A stretch of 64,000 nucleotides of DNA from NCBI GenBank assembly GCA_031385005.1, contig JANNBB010000051.1, positions 1-64,000 on the forward strand, written 5' to 3'. Below are positions 43,312-52,228 of the stretch, piece after piece. Every line of letters starts with the position of its first letter. Within the stretch, counting starts at the first letter, position 1. The DNA is from JADKIH01 sp031385005. Lineage in GTDB: Bacteria; Bacteroidota; Bacteroidia; AKYH767-A; 2013-40CM-41-45. The position numbers were made by a program, and so were the translations under genes. A model generated the notes under the pieces. It did no database searches. It was given only the letters and a program-made list of their open reading frames with translations, and had not been told where the DNA came from.

Positions 43312-43402
43312 CTAACTCTGTGGTAAAATCCAACTTCGGTACTTCCACAGGCGGTGGTGTTTTACCGCAGAGTTAGCAAAGGTCTGAACAGAGATAGCGA
43401 AG
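43312..43402. repeat. Dispersed intergenic inverted repeat, copy B
   Basis: The arms at 43312-43328 and 43360-43376 match at 16 of 17 positions in inverted orientation (CTAACTCTGTGGTAAAA against its partner). The downstream tail shares GGTCTGAACAGAG with copy A at 4121-4133. The loop of about 31 bases is itself partly palindromic. A further single arm lies at 50574-50593. No coding role seen. Confidence 0.7.
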
Positions 43403-43419
43403 AAGCATCTAATAAAAAA

Positions 43420-43445
43420 GGGAGTTGAATAATCATTCAACTCCC
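43420..43445 (-). terminator. Rho-independent terminator of the 2347-residue CotH gene
   Basis: GGGAGTTGAAT at 43420-43430 pairs perfectly with ATTCAACTCCC at 43435-43445 around a 4-base loop. The hairpin is flanked by six A on the left and four T on the right, so it reads as a terminator in both directions and is strongest for the minus strand, directly after the stop of the giant gene at 43476. Confidence 0.85.
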
Positions 43446-43475
43446 TTTTGTCATATATTGAAAAAATTGTTTCGA

Positions 43476-46400
43476 TTATTTGCTGATAATAATTCTCTTC
43501 GTATAAGAATAATCATCACTTCTGATTTCAAAGAAATATACTCCATTGGCAACATCTGAAAGGTTAATTACCTTGCTGTAAAATCCATTTCCTTTCTCTA
43601 AATCCTCCGTAAATATTGTTTTACCATCCATCGAATAGAAATGAAGAGTTGCCTTATTCGTTAAACTTTCGGTTAACTCAATAGTAACTTTCTCACTCGC
43701 GGGATTTGGATAAAGACGAATGGAATTATCGTTTATCAATGAAGTCACGGAAGTAATCATATTTACGAACACTCTATCTGTTGCCGAACATCCATTGCTA
43801 TTTGTAACTACAACAGAATAACTTCCGGCAGTTGATACCTGGATTTGCGGGTCAGTGGAACCGGTAGACCATTCATAGGAAGAAAAGCCGCTACCTGCAT
43901 TCAGCATGATTGTTTGTCCGCCCGGAATCAATAAAGTATCCGGACCAATATTTACATAAGGAAGTGCATTGACAACTGCATTGACAGCAACCGGTAAGCT
44001 CGAACAGATATTACTCGCAACGACATAGTAAGTAGTCGTCGTTGAAATAACCGGTGTTATAAAAGTAGATCCAGATCCAACTTGATTCGTTGTTGAAGGC
44101 GAATCATACCACAATATCATATCCGGAGAACTGGCTGTCAGCGTAAAAGAACCCGCACCACAATGTGAATCATCTGTCACTGTTGGAGCAGCAGGAAGAG
44201 AACGAATGACTGCCTGTACAGCAGCACGCTGACTTACACAACCATTCACTCCGGCCTCAGCATAAAATGTTGTAGTAATATTGAGGGAAGCAGTCGTGAA
44301 ACTCAATCCGGTTCCGACAAGAGTACCACCTGTAGGTGAATCATACCACATAACAGGAGAAGTTGAATTGGCCGTGAGCGTAACAGAACCGGTACCACAA
44401 TGATAACCACTTGTCAAAGTTGGAGTTGAAGCGGAAGCAGAAATTATTGCCTGAACAGGAATTCGTCCACTTAAACAAACACTTCCGGCTTCTGCATAAT
44501 AAGTTGTTGTTGCAGATAAATAAGGAGTGCTGAACGAAGACCCGGTAAATATGGAAGAACCTCCAGTTGAAGAGGTGAACCAATTAATCTGTTCAGTTGA
44601 TGTTGCATTCAATACGACAACACCGTTTCCGCAATGTGTGACATCAGATGCAACAGGAACAGCAGGTATCGAACGGATCACTGCTTGTACCGGTGTTCTT
44701 GAACTGACACATCCTTCAGATGAAACTGCTTCTACATAGTAAGTAGAAGATGAAGACAACGAAGGAGTAACATATGTCAATCCGGTATTGACAGAACTTC
44801 CTCCGCTCTGTTGATTGTACCAATTTACTGTGGATCCTGAAGTAGCTGTTAAAGTTACTGAGCCGGTTCCACAACGCGAAGCATCTATCGTTGCCGGCGC
44901 TGATGGGATTGCGTTAATGATTGCTTGTACGGAAACACGCGGACTAACACATCCTGTCGGACCTGCTTCTGCATAAAATATCGTCGTCGATGAAATATTA
45001 GGTGTTGTGAAATTTAATCCTGATCCGATTGGCACTCCACCGGAAGAAACATTAAACCAGTTAACCTGTGAAGTCGCTGTTGCATTAAGTACAACCATTC
45101 CTGTACCACATGCAGAAGCATTTGTTAAAACCGGAGCAGGTGTTACAGAAGCGATGATGGCTTGAACAGGAATCCTTGGAGAGATACAAGTTCCTTGCGC
45201 CTCCGCATAATAGGTTGTTGTAGCAGTAAGGGATGGAGTCGTGAAAGAAGTACCGGTTGCTAAAGGAGTTCCGCCTGTAGATGAAGAGTACCAGTTTATT
45301 TGAACCGGAGAAGATGCAGTAAACGTAACGGCACCCGGTCCACAATGACTAACATCCGAAGTAACTGGTGCTGCAGGAATTGCCTGAATGATGGCTTGTA
45401 CAGAAGCACGCTGGCTGACACAACCGTCATTTACTTCAGCATAATAAGTTGTAGTTGTATTTAACGAAGGAGTATTGAATGTTAGTCCTGTTCCGATTGC
45501 ATTTCCGCCGGAAGGAACATTGTACCATGTAACTGGCAATTGCGAATTGGCAGTCAGCATTAAAGTACCCGAACCACATCTCGAAGCACCTGTTAAAACC
45601 GGACTTGCAGGTAGTGGGAGAATTTCCGCATTCACAGAGATACGGCTGCTGCGACAAACATTTCCTGTCTCAAGGAAGTAGGTTGTTGATGCATTCAGAG
45701 CTGGTGTATTAAATGTCAGTCCTGTTGCAATAGGTGTTCCGCCTGTTGGAGAGTTAAACCAATAAACTAGCTGAGCAGAAGTAGCAGTAAGCGTAACCGA
45801 ACCCGAACCGCATCTGGAAACATTGGAAGAGGCAGGAGGAGCAGGAACTTCATTGATAATTGCCTGAACCGCTGTTCTAGTGCTCTTACAAAAACTTCCG
45901 GCTTCTGCGTAATAAGTTGTAGTTGTTGTTAATGTTGAAGTCGAAAACGAATTTCCTGTTGCTAAAAGATTACCACCCGAAGGAGCATCATACCAGGCAA
46001 TGGGTTGTGAAGAAGTCGCATTCAGCGTTACGCTTCCTGAATCACAACGTGCAACATTAGCACCTGATGGCGCCGCTGGAATTGAACTTATCGTTACAGT
46101 AAACGGCACCCTGTTACTTTTACAATCATATCCGGTTTCTACAAAATAAGTTTGAGAAGAAGTAAGAACAGGGGTGGTGAAATTAGGGCCTGTCAGAAAC
46201 ATACTTCCGCCTGATGCAGAGTTATACCATTCAACTTGTTCTGTTGCATCGGCAAAAAGTGTTACACTACCGGGGCTGCATAGCGTTGTATCTGTTACAA
46301 TTGGATTAGGAGGAATCGGATTAATGATGGCAATTGCCATTACTCGCGCACTTGCACAACCGCTGCTTGCTTCTGCATAAAAAGTATCTGTTTCAGCAAG

Positions 46401-49400
46401 AGATGCCGTGAAGATACTTCCCGATGTCAGCGCTGATCCGCCGGAAGAAGTGTTATACCAATAAACAGAAGCAGCAGAATTAGCAGCAAGTGTAATAGTA
46501 CCTGCTCCGCAACGTGATGCATCAGATACAATCGGTTCAGGTGTTGAGTTGACTGCTACGCGAACTTCAATACGTGGACTCGGACAAACGCTTCCGGCCT
46601 CAATGAAGTAAGATGTATCGCTTTCGAGGTAATTGCTAGTAAAGGAATTTCCTGTTGCAAGCAATCCTCCGCCAACAGCAGCATTGTACCAGTGGATTTC
46701 TGCAGTATCGGTTGCAAATAATGTAACTGTTCCCGGTCCGCATCTGGCAGTATCCGAAGATACCGGTGATGCGGCAGCAGGCATAATGGTTGCCGTTGTG
46801 GCAACTGAGTTACTCGGACAATTTCTTCCTGTTCGTGCATAGTAAGTAGTTGTCTGAGCAACGAATGGTATATGAAAAGTGTTTCCGGCCGCTACTTGTG
46901 TTCCTCCGGTTGCGGCAGTATACCAAAAGATGGAATCGGAAGATGATCCGCTTAGTGTCAGTTCGCCCGGACCGCAACGTGCATCTGCGACTGTAACCGG
47001 CATGGGCTGTTGTGTTACTGTTGATAATGTAATTGGAGATGTTGTAGCCGTGCAACCATGATTGGTTATGCTGACCGTATAAACACCTGATTGAGTTGCA
47101 CTGTAAACTGAATCGATGGCTCCGGAAATATTCACATTACTTTTTTTCCATTGGTAAGTACTTGCAACTAAAAACGGGGCTTTGATAACAGTACTGCTTC
47201 CGCTGCAAAAAGTTGTGCTACCGAAAACGGCAAGCGGAACCATAATGGCCGGAGAATAAGCACGTCCCGGAGAACCACCGATACAACCTATTGTCCAACT
47301 TGCACCATTATTCGGATTAGCTATGTTAGAAGTTAACTCACATGTAAATCCAACGCCATCTGCTTCAACCGGCCACGGTGCAAGATCCTGATACAAGAAA
47401 GAAAGATAGAGCGTATTGGTGTGATTGAAAATTCGAATCTGATCGCCACCATTGCTGAAGTTAAAACCGGTTTGACCGATTCGATTGGTTACAGTTGGAA
47501 AGAAAGACTTAAACTTATTGCTATCTTCAACCAAAACAAGGTAGCCGTTTGCTGCAATTTTTGTTCCCGTTGGAAATACAAAAGAATGGTTGTCTTTGCT
47601 ATCGTTTAATTTCCATCCTGAAATATCCAAAGCCGTTGTTCCATAATTATGCAATTCAATCCAGTCTCCTGCATCGTAGGTGGAGTCTGAATTGTAGTTC
47701 AACTCACTCACACATAATTTAGGTGTAACAGCAGAACCACTGAAAAATGCTTTGACAACATCGTCCCTATTAAAATTATAAGTAACTGTTTGATTGGGAT
47801 TATTTGAGCTGATAACTTTTTGTGATCGCCAATGATCAAAAGTGAACCCCGGATTCGGAATAGCAGTAATTGTTACTGGGTTTCCGTTATAATAGTCGCC
47901 TGTCCATGGGTAGGTTGTTGGTGTTACTGTACTGATTTCTATCCTTCCTGAACCTAAAGGAGAAGGTTGAAAGGTTAAGGTTACTAGTCCTGAAAGGTTA
48001 AATTCAGATTTAATGTAATCTTTCATGATGTCTATCCTGTCGTTTTCGAAAGTCATCATTTCACTTATTAACGTATTCCAGTTTGTCGTACTACTACCCC
48101 ACTTAGCGAAATGCTCCGGCATATCGTATGACATAGAATCTTTATAAGAACGCATTACTGAATTGGCATTTGCAGGAAGAAAAATGGTATTCATCAAATC
48201 ACAATAACGATTGATGAAATCTCTTTTATAGGTTGGGTTTTTCAGAATTGCATCAAACATTTCTGAACTATGACTGAAAGCTATCGGATTACGTGCCATA
48301 GCCAAACGGTTATCAGTCACATCTCCTTTTAATCCTAAACCATAATCCAGGTCATACATAAGGTATCTCCACTTCGCACCACTTTTCTTTGGTCTCCAAA
48401 GTTTGATATTGTTTGTCCACTCACCTATCCAATCGCCATTATTGTAAAAGGTTTCAGCTATAAAATAATCTGAATAATTTTTGAGATCCAGTTGTGAATT
48501 TATGTAATCATAATATTGTTGAGAAGCAGGTGACTGAGTTGTTGCATAGTTGTATAAAGTCCAGAATGACTCATCACTTCCTTCCTGAATGTTCACGCTG
48601 GTTCCTGATTCCTTCAGATAATCAATCTCGCTCCTTTTATAACCAAAATTATTATTCATCCAATGTTGGTCGTGATTTTCATTGATATGGTAGACGCCCC
48701 AATATTCTCCGTTTAGATAAGCGACTGTCGGTTCTGTTGCAAGATAACCGGAGTTTGTACTCTTCAACATTCTTTCCATGAATGCATCACGAAAGTGGAC
48801 TTTATTCCAGTCCGTGCCTGCATTTCTCAAAATGATATTATCAATTTCCTCGATATAAGATTTATCCGGGTAAATCGGATAAATGAAAGATCCCATTCCA
48901 TAGCTGTCTTTTAACTTGATCTCAAAACTTTTTTGCGGCTTGGCTCTTGAATAGTTACCATAAATTCTCAGACTGGCATCAAATTTTACCACTTCGTTTT
49001 TATTTTTATCGAAGTATTCTATTGTAGCTGGTTTTTCCCAATCTTGCCAGTAGTTGGCTCCCTTAAATGGTGTTACAGGTTCGGCATTCGGCCCTAAAAC
49101 ATAAATACCCGTGTTATAGTCCCAAAGGTTAAGGGAATCTGTAGTAATTGAAAAAGTTGAAAGATGAGTGGTTCCGTTGATGATGTATGTATTTGTCACC
49201 ATCGGACCCGGCAAATAACCATTTGCAAAAACCCTTGCGCGAATAGTAGAAGTAGAAGATATTGTAATAGGCGCAGTATATGCCTGACTGGAATTGTCAG
49301 GTGTATTTCCGTTTGTTGTATAACGAATGATTGCGCCGGGTGTATTGGATGTTAAAACGAGCGACTGAGCCGAACTATAGTATCCACCTTGTTTTGAAAA

Positions 49401-50519
49401 AGAAGGTGATGAAGCATAAGCACTGTAACAGTTAGAAGAATTATTGCTTGCATTAGGAGTAGGTGTTGCAGTAAAGCACCAGTTGGCAGAACCATCCGGA
49501 ATACGACAAACAGAATGATTTATTTCTGTTGTTGTAAATGTCTTTTGATCAACAGTTACACCGGAAGGATTATTCAGATAAAGCGTTTCACCGTAACGAT
49601 CGATTTTAAATTTAGCGCTAAAATAATCCTGGGCAGGAACATGAAACCAGCTTGGGATAGCCATATAGGTTAAACCCGGACTACTCATACCAAAAAACAA
49701 ATAAGGTACGGAGGTGATATCATCAGAATTAGCAGGAGTATTGTGCACTTCAATGGCTAAAACATTTGTTCCCGGTCTCAGAGCTGATCTTAATAAGGAA
49801 GAACCTAAATAAAACGAATCGATAGGTAAGCCACGGTAAGATTTTGCTTCATGCGAACTGGCAGCAAGCACATCCCATGAAGGTCTGTAACCGGCGGTGC
49901 CGATATTGGCTCTTGCAATCTCAACTCCGTTAAGATAAGCAACAAAACCATCATCGTAATCCATTAACAAAACTGCTTTCAGTATTTGTGAAGAGTCTGT
50001 TATGCTGAAAGTCTTGCGCATCATAACAGAAGCAGTGGCAGATATGATTGTGTTATCATCACCATCACCTAAACCGATTCCGGCATAACCGGTGTTCCAG
50101 GTCGATTCATTAAAACTCAAGTTTCTCCAATTCGTATCTAACGATAAACTTCCGATTGCATAACGCCAGATGGATCCGGCGTTAACGGCCATCTCCCAAT
50201 GATCAACGACAAGCTTATTTGTCTTATCCGCCGCGAAGACCAGAACTTTTTGTCCGGGTTGTAATGAATATGAGGGAAAAGTAAATTGAAAGGGCTTTGT
50301 CGGATCATCGGTTAAACCATAACCATTCAGGTTTACCGCAGAACTTCCGGCATTGTGCAATTCCATCCAATCATCATATTCGCCGGTTGAATTAACAATC
50401 AGCGAAGTGTTTGTTGGGCAAATTTCATTAATAACAACCTGACCCTTAGCACTCTGGAGAGCTGTTATTAATAAGCAAATTGACCAAAAAACAGATTTAA
50501 TTATGGCTTTTCCTTTCAT
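43476..50519 (-). CDS. 2347-residue T9SS surface protein: lamin-tail, CotH kinase-like and thirteen Ig-like repeats
   Basis: After a signal peptide ('LLITALQSAKGQ'), residues ~27-130 form a lamin-tail domain ('VVINEICPTN', 'GEYDDWMELHNAGSSAVNLN'), then a jelly-roll segment (~130-330, 'MDYDDGFVAYLNGVEIA'). A chitobiase-type Ig segment (~370-445, 'TPGAIIRYTTNGNTPDNSS') precedes a CotH kinase-like domain (~455-880: 'DASLRIYGNYSRAKPQKSFE', 'IILRNAGTDWNKVHFRDAF', 'GVYHINENHDQHWM', 'WRYLMYDLDYGLGL'). A second lamin-tail domain follows ('LCVSELNYNSDSTYDAGDW'), then thirteen ~78-residue Ig-like repeats (~1170-2185) and a type A sorting domain ('LYPNPASEKVTIELTE', 'VANGVYFFEIRS', 'KRIIISK'). The CotH part may phosphorylate or bind secreted proteins; the Ig rod projects it. 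Confidence 0.93.
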   Translation of the reverse strand: MKGKAIIKSVFWSICLLITALQSAKGQVVINEICPTNTSLIVNSTGEYDDWMELHNAGSSAVNLNGYGLTDDPTKPFQFTFPSYSLQPGQKVLVFAADKTNKLVVDHWEMAVNAGSIWRYAIGSLSLDTNWRNLSFNESTWNTGYAGIGLGDGDDNTIISATASVMMRKTFSITDSSQILKAVLLMDYDDGFVAYLNGVEIARANIGTAGYRPSWDVLAASSHEAKSYRGLPIDSFYLGSSLLRSALRPGTNVLAIEVHNTPANSDDITSVPYLFFGMSSPGLTYMAIPSWFHVPAQDYFSAKFKIDRYGETLYLNNPSGVTVDQKTFTTTEINHSVCRIPDGSANWCFTATPTPNASNNSSNCYSAYASSPSFSKQGGYYSSAQSLVLTSNTPGAIIRYTTNGNTPDNSSQAYTAPITISSTSTIRARVFANGYLPGPMVTNTYIINGTTHLSTFSITTDSLNLWDYNTGIYVLGPNAEPVTPFKGANYWQDWEKPATIEYFDKNKNEVVKFDASLRIYGNYSRAKPQKSFEIKLKDSYGMGSFIYPIYPDKSYIEEIDNIILRNAGTDWNKVHFRDAFMERMLKSTNSGYLATEPTVAYLNGEYWGVYHINENHDQHWMNNNFGYKRSEIDYLKESGTSVNIQEGSDESFWTLYNYATTQSPASQQYYDYINSQLDLKNYSDYFIAETFYNNGDWIGEWTNNIKLWRPKKSGAKWRYLMYDLDYGLGLKGDVTDNRLAMARNPIAFSHSSEMFDAILKNPTYKRDFINRYCDLMNTIFLPANANSVMRSYKDSMSYDMPEHFAKWGSSTTNWNTLISEMMTFENDRIDIMKDYIKSEFNLSGLVTLTFQPSPLGSGRIEISTVTPTTYPWTGDYYNGNPVTITAIPNPGFTFDHWRSQKVISSNNPNQTVTYNFNRDDVVKAFFSGSAVTPKLCVSELNYNSDSTYDAGDWIELHNYGTTALDISGWKLNDSKDNHSFVFPTGTKIAANGYLVLVEDSNKFKSFFPTVTNRIGQTGFNFSNGGDQIRIFNHTNTLYLSFLYQDLAPWPVEADGVGFTCELTSNIANPNNGASWTIGCIGGSPGRAYSPAIMVPLAVFGSTTFCSGSSTVIKAPFLVASTYQWKKSNVNISGAIDSVYSATQSGVYTVSITNHGCTATTSPITLSTVTQQPMPVTVADARCGPGELTLSGSSSDSIFWYTAATGGTQVAAGNTFHIPFVAQTTTYYARTGRNCPSNSVATTATIMPAAASPVSSDTARCGPGTVTLFATDTAEIHWYNAAVGGGLLATGNSFTSNYLESDTSYFIEAGSVCPSPRIEVRVAVNSTPEPIVSDASRCGAGTITLAANSAASVYWYNTSSGGSALTSGSIFTASLAETDTFYAEASSGCASARVMAIAIINPIPPNPIVTDTTLCSPGSVTLFADATEQVEWYNSASGGSMFLTGPNFTTPVLTSSQTYFVETGYDCKSNRVPFTVTISSIPAAPSGANVARCDSGSVTLNATSSQPIAWYDAPSGGNLLATGNSFSTSTLTTTTTYYAEAGSFCKSTRTAVQAIINEVPAPPASSNVSRCGSGSVTLTATSAQLVYWFNSPTGGTPIATGLTFNTPALNASTTYFLETGNVCRSSRISVNAEILPLPASPVLTGASRCGSGTLMLTANSQLPVTWYNVPSGGNAIGTGLTFNTPSLNTTTTYYAEVNDGCVSQRASVQAIIQAIPAAPVTSDVSHCGPGAVTFTASSPVQINWYSSSTGGTPLATGTSFTTPSLTATTTYYAEAQGTCISPRIPVQAIIASVTPAPVLTNASACGTGMVVLNATATSQVNWFNVSSGGVPIGSGLNFTTPNISSTTIFYAEAGPTGCVSPRVSVQAIINAIPSAPATIDASRCGTGSVTLTATSGSTVNWYNQQSGGSSVNTGLTYVTPSLSSSSTYYVEAVSSEGCVSSRTPVQAVIRSIPAVPVASDVTHCGNGVVVLNATSTEQINWFTSSTGGSSIFTGSSFSTPYLSATTTYYAEAGSVCLSGRIPVQAIISASASTPTLTSGYHCGTGSVTLTANSTSPVMWYDSPTGGTLVGTGLSFTTASLNITTTFYAEAGVNGCVSQRAAVQAVIRSLPAAPTVTDDSHCGAGSFTLTASSPDMILWYDSPSTTNQVGSGSTFITPVISTTTTYYVVASNICSSLPVAVNAVVNALPYVNIGPDTLLIPGGQTIMLNAGSGFSSYEWSTGSTDPQIQVSTAGSYSVVVTNSNGCSATDRVFVNMITSVTSLINDNSIRLYPNPASEKVTIELTESLTNKATLHFYSMDGKTIFTEDLEKGNGFYSKVINLSDVANGVYFFEIRSDDYSYTKRIIISK
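43970..47025 (-). repeat. Thirteen ~234-bp in-gene repeats encoding Ig-like domains
   Basis: Each unit carries 'C-G-x-G-x-V-T-L-x-A', 'W-Y/F-x-x-x-x-G-G', 'T-G-x-x-F-x-T' and 'T-T-Y-Y-x-E-A' and a final Cys, with linkers such as 'VQAIINAIPAAP'. Units 5 to 12 are the most alike, while the first four and the last (which lacks the GG, reading 'SPSTTNQ') are worn. That pattern fits expansion from the middle of the array. Limits are approximate. Confidence 0.88.
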
Positions 50520-50845
50520 CTAATACGTTTGTTTTAAACGGTAGGGGAAAATAGGATAGCATATAAGCGATTGCTAAATTCTGTGGTAAAACCAAAGGAA
50601 AAGTTGGCCAACACACCTAAATACCTTGCTTAATTCAAAAAAAAATGCCGCGAAAAGGATTAAAAATTTTGACCAAAAGTGCGCTTTTTTAAAAAGGATG
50701 TTATTTTCGCAATAAGAGCCGTCCACTTCCTTTTGGTGTTTAATGATTAAAAAAAAGTTAAAAACCGGTTTTCGAAAACTTAAATAGATACCTAACCGAC
50801 ATTATCAAAAAACAGTATAATTGCATTGATATTAATTAAAAGGAT
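50520..50845. other. AT-rich divergent intergenic region
   Basis: These 326 bases hold the promoters of the giant CotH gene (minus) and the TMEM175-like gene (plus), plus one arm of the dispersed repeat at 50574-50593. A weak -7 candidate (TATAATTG) lies about 30 bases before the ATG at 50846. No open frame or RNA structure is supported. Confidence 0.5.
50574..50593. repeat. Single arm of the dispersed repeat
   Basis: CTAAATTCTGTGGTAAAACC matches the left arm of copy B (CTAACTCTGTGGTAAAATCC) at 17 of 20 positions. No partner arm or tail is present nearby, so it is a remnant or a chance match. Confidence 0.4.
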
Positions 50846-51427
50846 ATGAATAAAACGAGACTTGAAGCTTTCAGCGATGGAGTACTTGCCATAATTGTTA
50901 CCATAATGGTATTGGAGCTAAAAATTCCTCATACCACCGATTTACATGCACTAAAAGAGTTGCTTCCAACTTTTTCCAGTTATCTGATGAGTTTCATTTT
51001 TATCGGAATTTATTGGGCGAATCACCACCATCTTGTACATACTGTGCATCATGTAAACAGTAAAATAATTTGGTCCAATTTGAATTTATTATTTTGGCTT
51101 TCATTAATTCCATTTACCACAGGATGGATGGGAGAAAATTCTTTTGCAGAATTGACCGTAGCTGTTTATGGAGCATCGTTACTGTTGTGTGGAATTGCAT
51201 TTTATATTTTACAGAAATCAATTAGCTCACATTACACTCAAAAAACAAATCTTACACTAGCCTTAGCGAAACAAGATAAGAAAGGAATTACCTCTCTCAT
51301 ACTATATTCAATTTCCATTCCCATGGCATTTTTTATTCCGGTAATTTCAGCAATGCTCTTTATTGCTGTTTCTGTGATGTGGGTAATTCCGGACAAAGAT
51401 ATTGAGAAAGCATTAAGCGAAAATTAA
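50846..51427 (+). CDS. TMEM175-family potassium channel-like protein (DUF1211)
   Basis: The protein has 193 residues with about six hydrophobic helices. Helix 1 carries the family signature 'RLEAFSDGVLAIIVTIMVLE' (F-S-D-G-V, residues 9-13), which forms the pore-lining helix in bacterial TMEM175 channels. 'IYWANHHHLVHTVHHVNSKI' matches the family's His-rich loop after helix 3, and 'WLSLIPFTTGWMGEN' the next conserved block. Bacterial members are homotetrameric, weakly K+-selective channels. The gene stands alone and converges on the cupredoxin gene: the two stop codons share TTAA at 51424-51427. Confidence 0.92.
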   Translation: MNKTRLEAFSDGVLAIIVTIMVLELKIPHTTDLHALKELLPTFSSYLMSFIFIGIYWANHHHLVHTVHHVNSKIIWSNLNLLFWLSLIPFTTGWMGENSFAELTVAVYGASLLLCGIAFYILQKSISSHYTQKTNLTLALAKQDKKGITSLILYSISIPMAFFIPVISAMLFIAVSVMWVIPDKDIEKALSEN

Positions 51428-51963
51428 TCCACAATAAACTTTCCATTCATTTTTTGATAATGACCGGGGTATGTACAAATAAAATCGTAGGTTCCTTTTT
51501 CAGGAGCAGGGAATGTCAATTCCGTTTTTGCTTTCGGATTAAGAACAGTAGTCGAAACTAAAACCTGACTGGATGCTGGAACAAAATTTTTATCGGCACC
51601 GGCAGTTAGTCCGGCTTTAGCAACTGCATCAGCAGTCCCTTCTTCGATTAAAACAAAATTGTGCAACATGGTATTGTCCGTACCTTCATTGATGAAAACG
51701 AGCTTGATAGTACTCCCGGCTGGAACGTGAATTTCCTTTTGATCGTAATGCATATCAGCCATTGTATTTCCCTGTGCCTTTAATACAACTTCTACTACCG
51801 GAGCTTTAGGATCGATTGCTTTAGGGTCATAAGCAGGAGATTCCTTCATGAGATCTGAAGCTGGAGCCGCTTGCTCTTTATTAGCATCTGCTGGTTGTTG
51901 CGTTTTTGTGCCGCAGGAAATTAGTGAAATGAAAATGGCGAGGGATACGATAATGAATTTCAT
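51424..51963 (-). CDS. Azurin/auracyanin-like type 1 copper lipoprotein
   Basis: The protein has 179 residues from the ATG at 51963; the upstream in-frame ATG at 51996 lies at or before the expected transcription start, so it is rejected. The N-terminus is a lipoprotein signal with Cys17 ('LAIFISLISCG'), then an Ala/Pro-rich linker and a cupredoxin domain. The type 1 copper ligands are His101 ('TMLHNFVLIE'), Cys163, His168 and Met172 in 'FICTYPGHYQKM'; the C-x4-H-x3-M spacing is exactly that of azurin. It carries electrons in the periplasm or at the outer membrane. A strong promoter is seen at 52001-52031. It could serve the multicopper oxidase and di-haem enzyme located 8-16 kb away. Confidence 0.93.
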   Translation of the reverse strand: MKFIIVSLAIFISLISCGTKTQQPADANKEQAAPASDLMKESPAYDPKAIDPKAPVVEVVLKAQGNTMADMHYDQKEIHVPAGSTIKLVFINEGTDNTMLHNFVLIEEGTADAVAKAGLTAGADKNFVPASSQVLVSTTVLNPKAKTELTFPAPEKGTYDFICTYPGHYQKMNGKFIVD

Positions 51964-52000
51964 GGTTGATATAAGTCTTGATTGTATATAATTCAAAAAT

Positions 52001-52031
52001 CAAAGTTACCACTTTTAAAAGAGGGAACAAA
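52001..52031 (-). promoter_or_regulatory. Bacteroidota-type promoter of the azurin-like gene
   Basis: On the minus strand this reads TTTG, 19 bases, TAACTTTG, a full match to the primary sigma consensus (TTTG-N19-TAnnTTTG). The -7 element is 52001-52008 and the -33 element 52028-52031. Transcription would start near 51994, giving a leader of ~30 bases to the ATG at 51963. Confidence 0.8.
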
Positions 52032-52147
52032 GTATAATGGTTTTTGTTATACCGGTTTTGGGTTTCCTATATCAATTTAAAAAAAACCTCGTAAAGTCAT
52101 TTGCGCACCTTAATTTAAAGTAATTCGCCCTTTTTAATAAAATAACT

Positions 52148-52155
52148 TATATTTG
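52148..52155 (+). promoter_or_regulatory. Candidate -7 element for the pyrrole/Dlt-like gene cluster
   Basis: TATATTTG fully matches TAnnTTTG and lies 73 bases upstream of the ATG at 52229. The -33 site at the right distance is only TTCG (52124-52127, 20 bases apart), so half the promoter is weak. It is the only good match in the ~200 bases before the cluster. Confidence 0.45.
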
Positions 52156-52228
52156 AATTCTCCCGAATAAAACAACTGAAATTACAATGTAAGGCTAAGT
52201 GCACAACTATTTCACTTGAATTTAGTTT

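Larger units (their letters stand above)
43145..43475. other. Intergenic region between the giant CotH gene and the sigma factor
   Basis: This stretch has no gene. It contains the second copy of the inverted repeat (43312-43402) and the hairpin terminator of the upstream gene (43420-43445). The ~165 bases nearest the sigma gene should hold its promoter, but no consensus element could be fixed. Confidence 0.6.

Noticed and set aside
43970..47025. Regular repeats that might be a CRISPR array
   Set aside because: The units are ~234 bases, in frame and protein-coding (Ig-like domains); there are no short identical repeats with unique spacers or cas genes.
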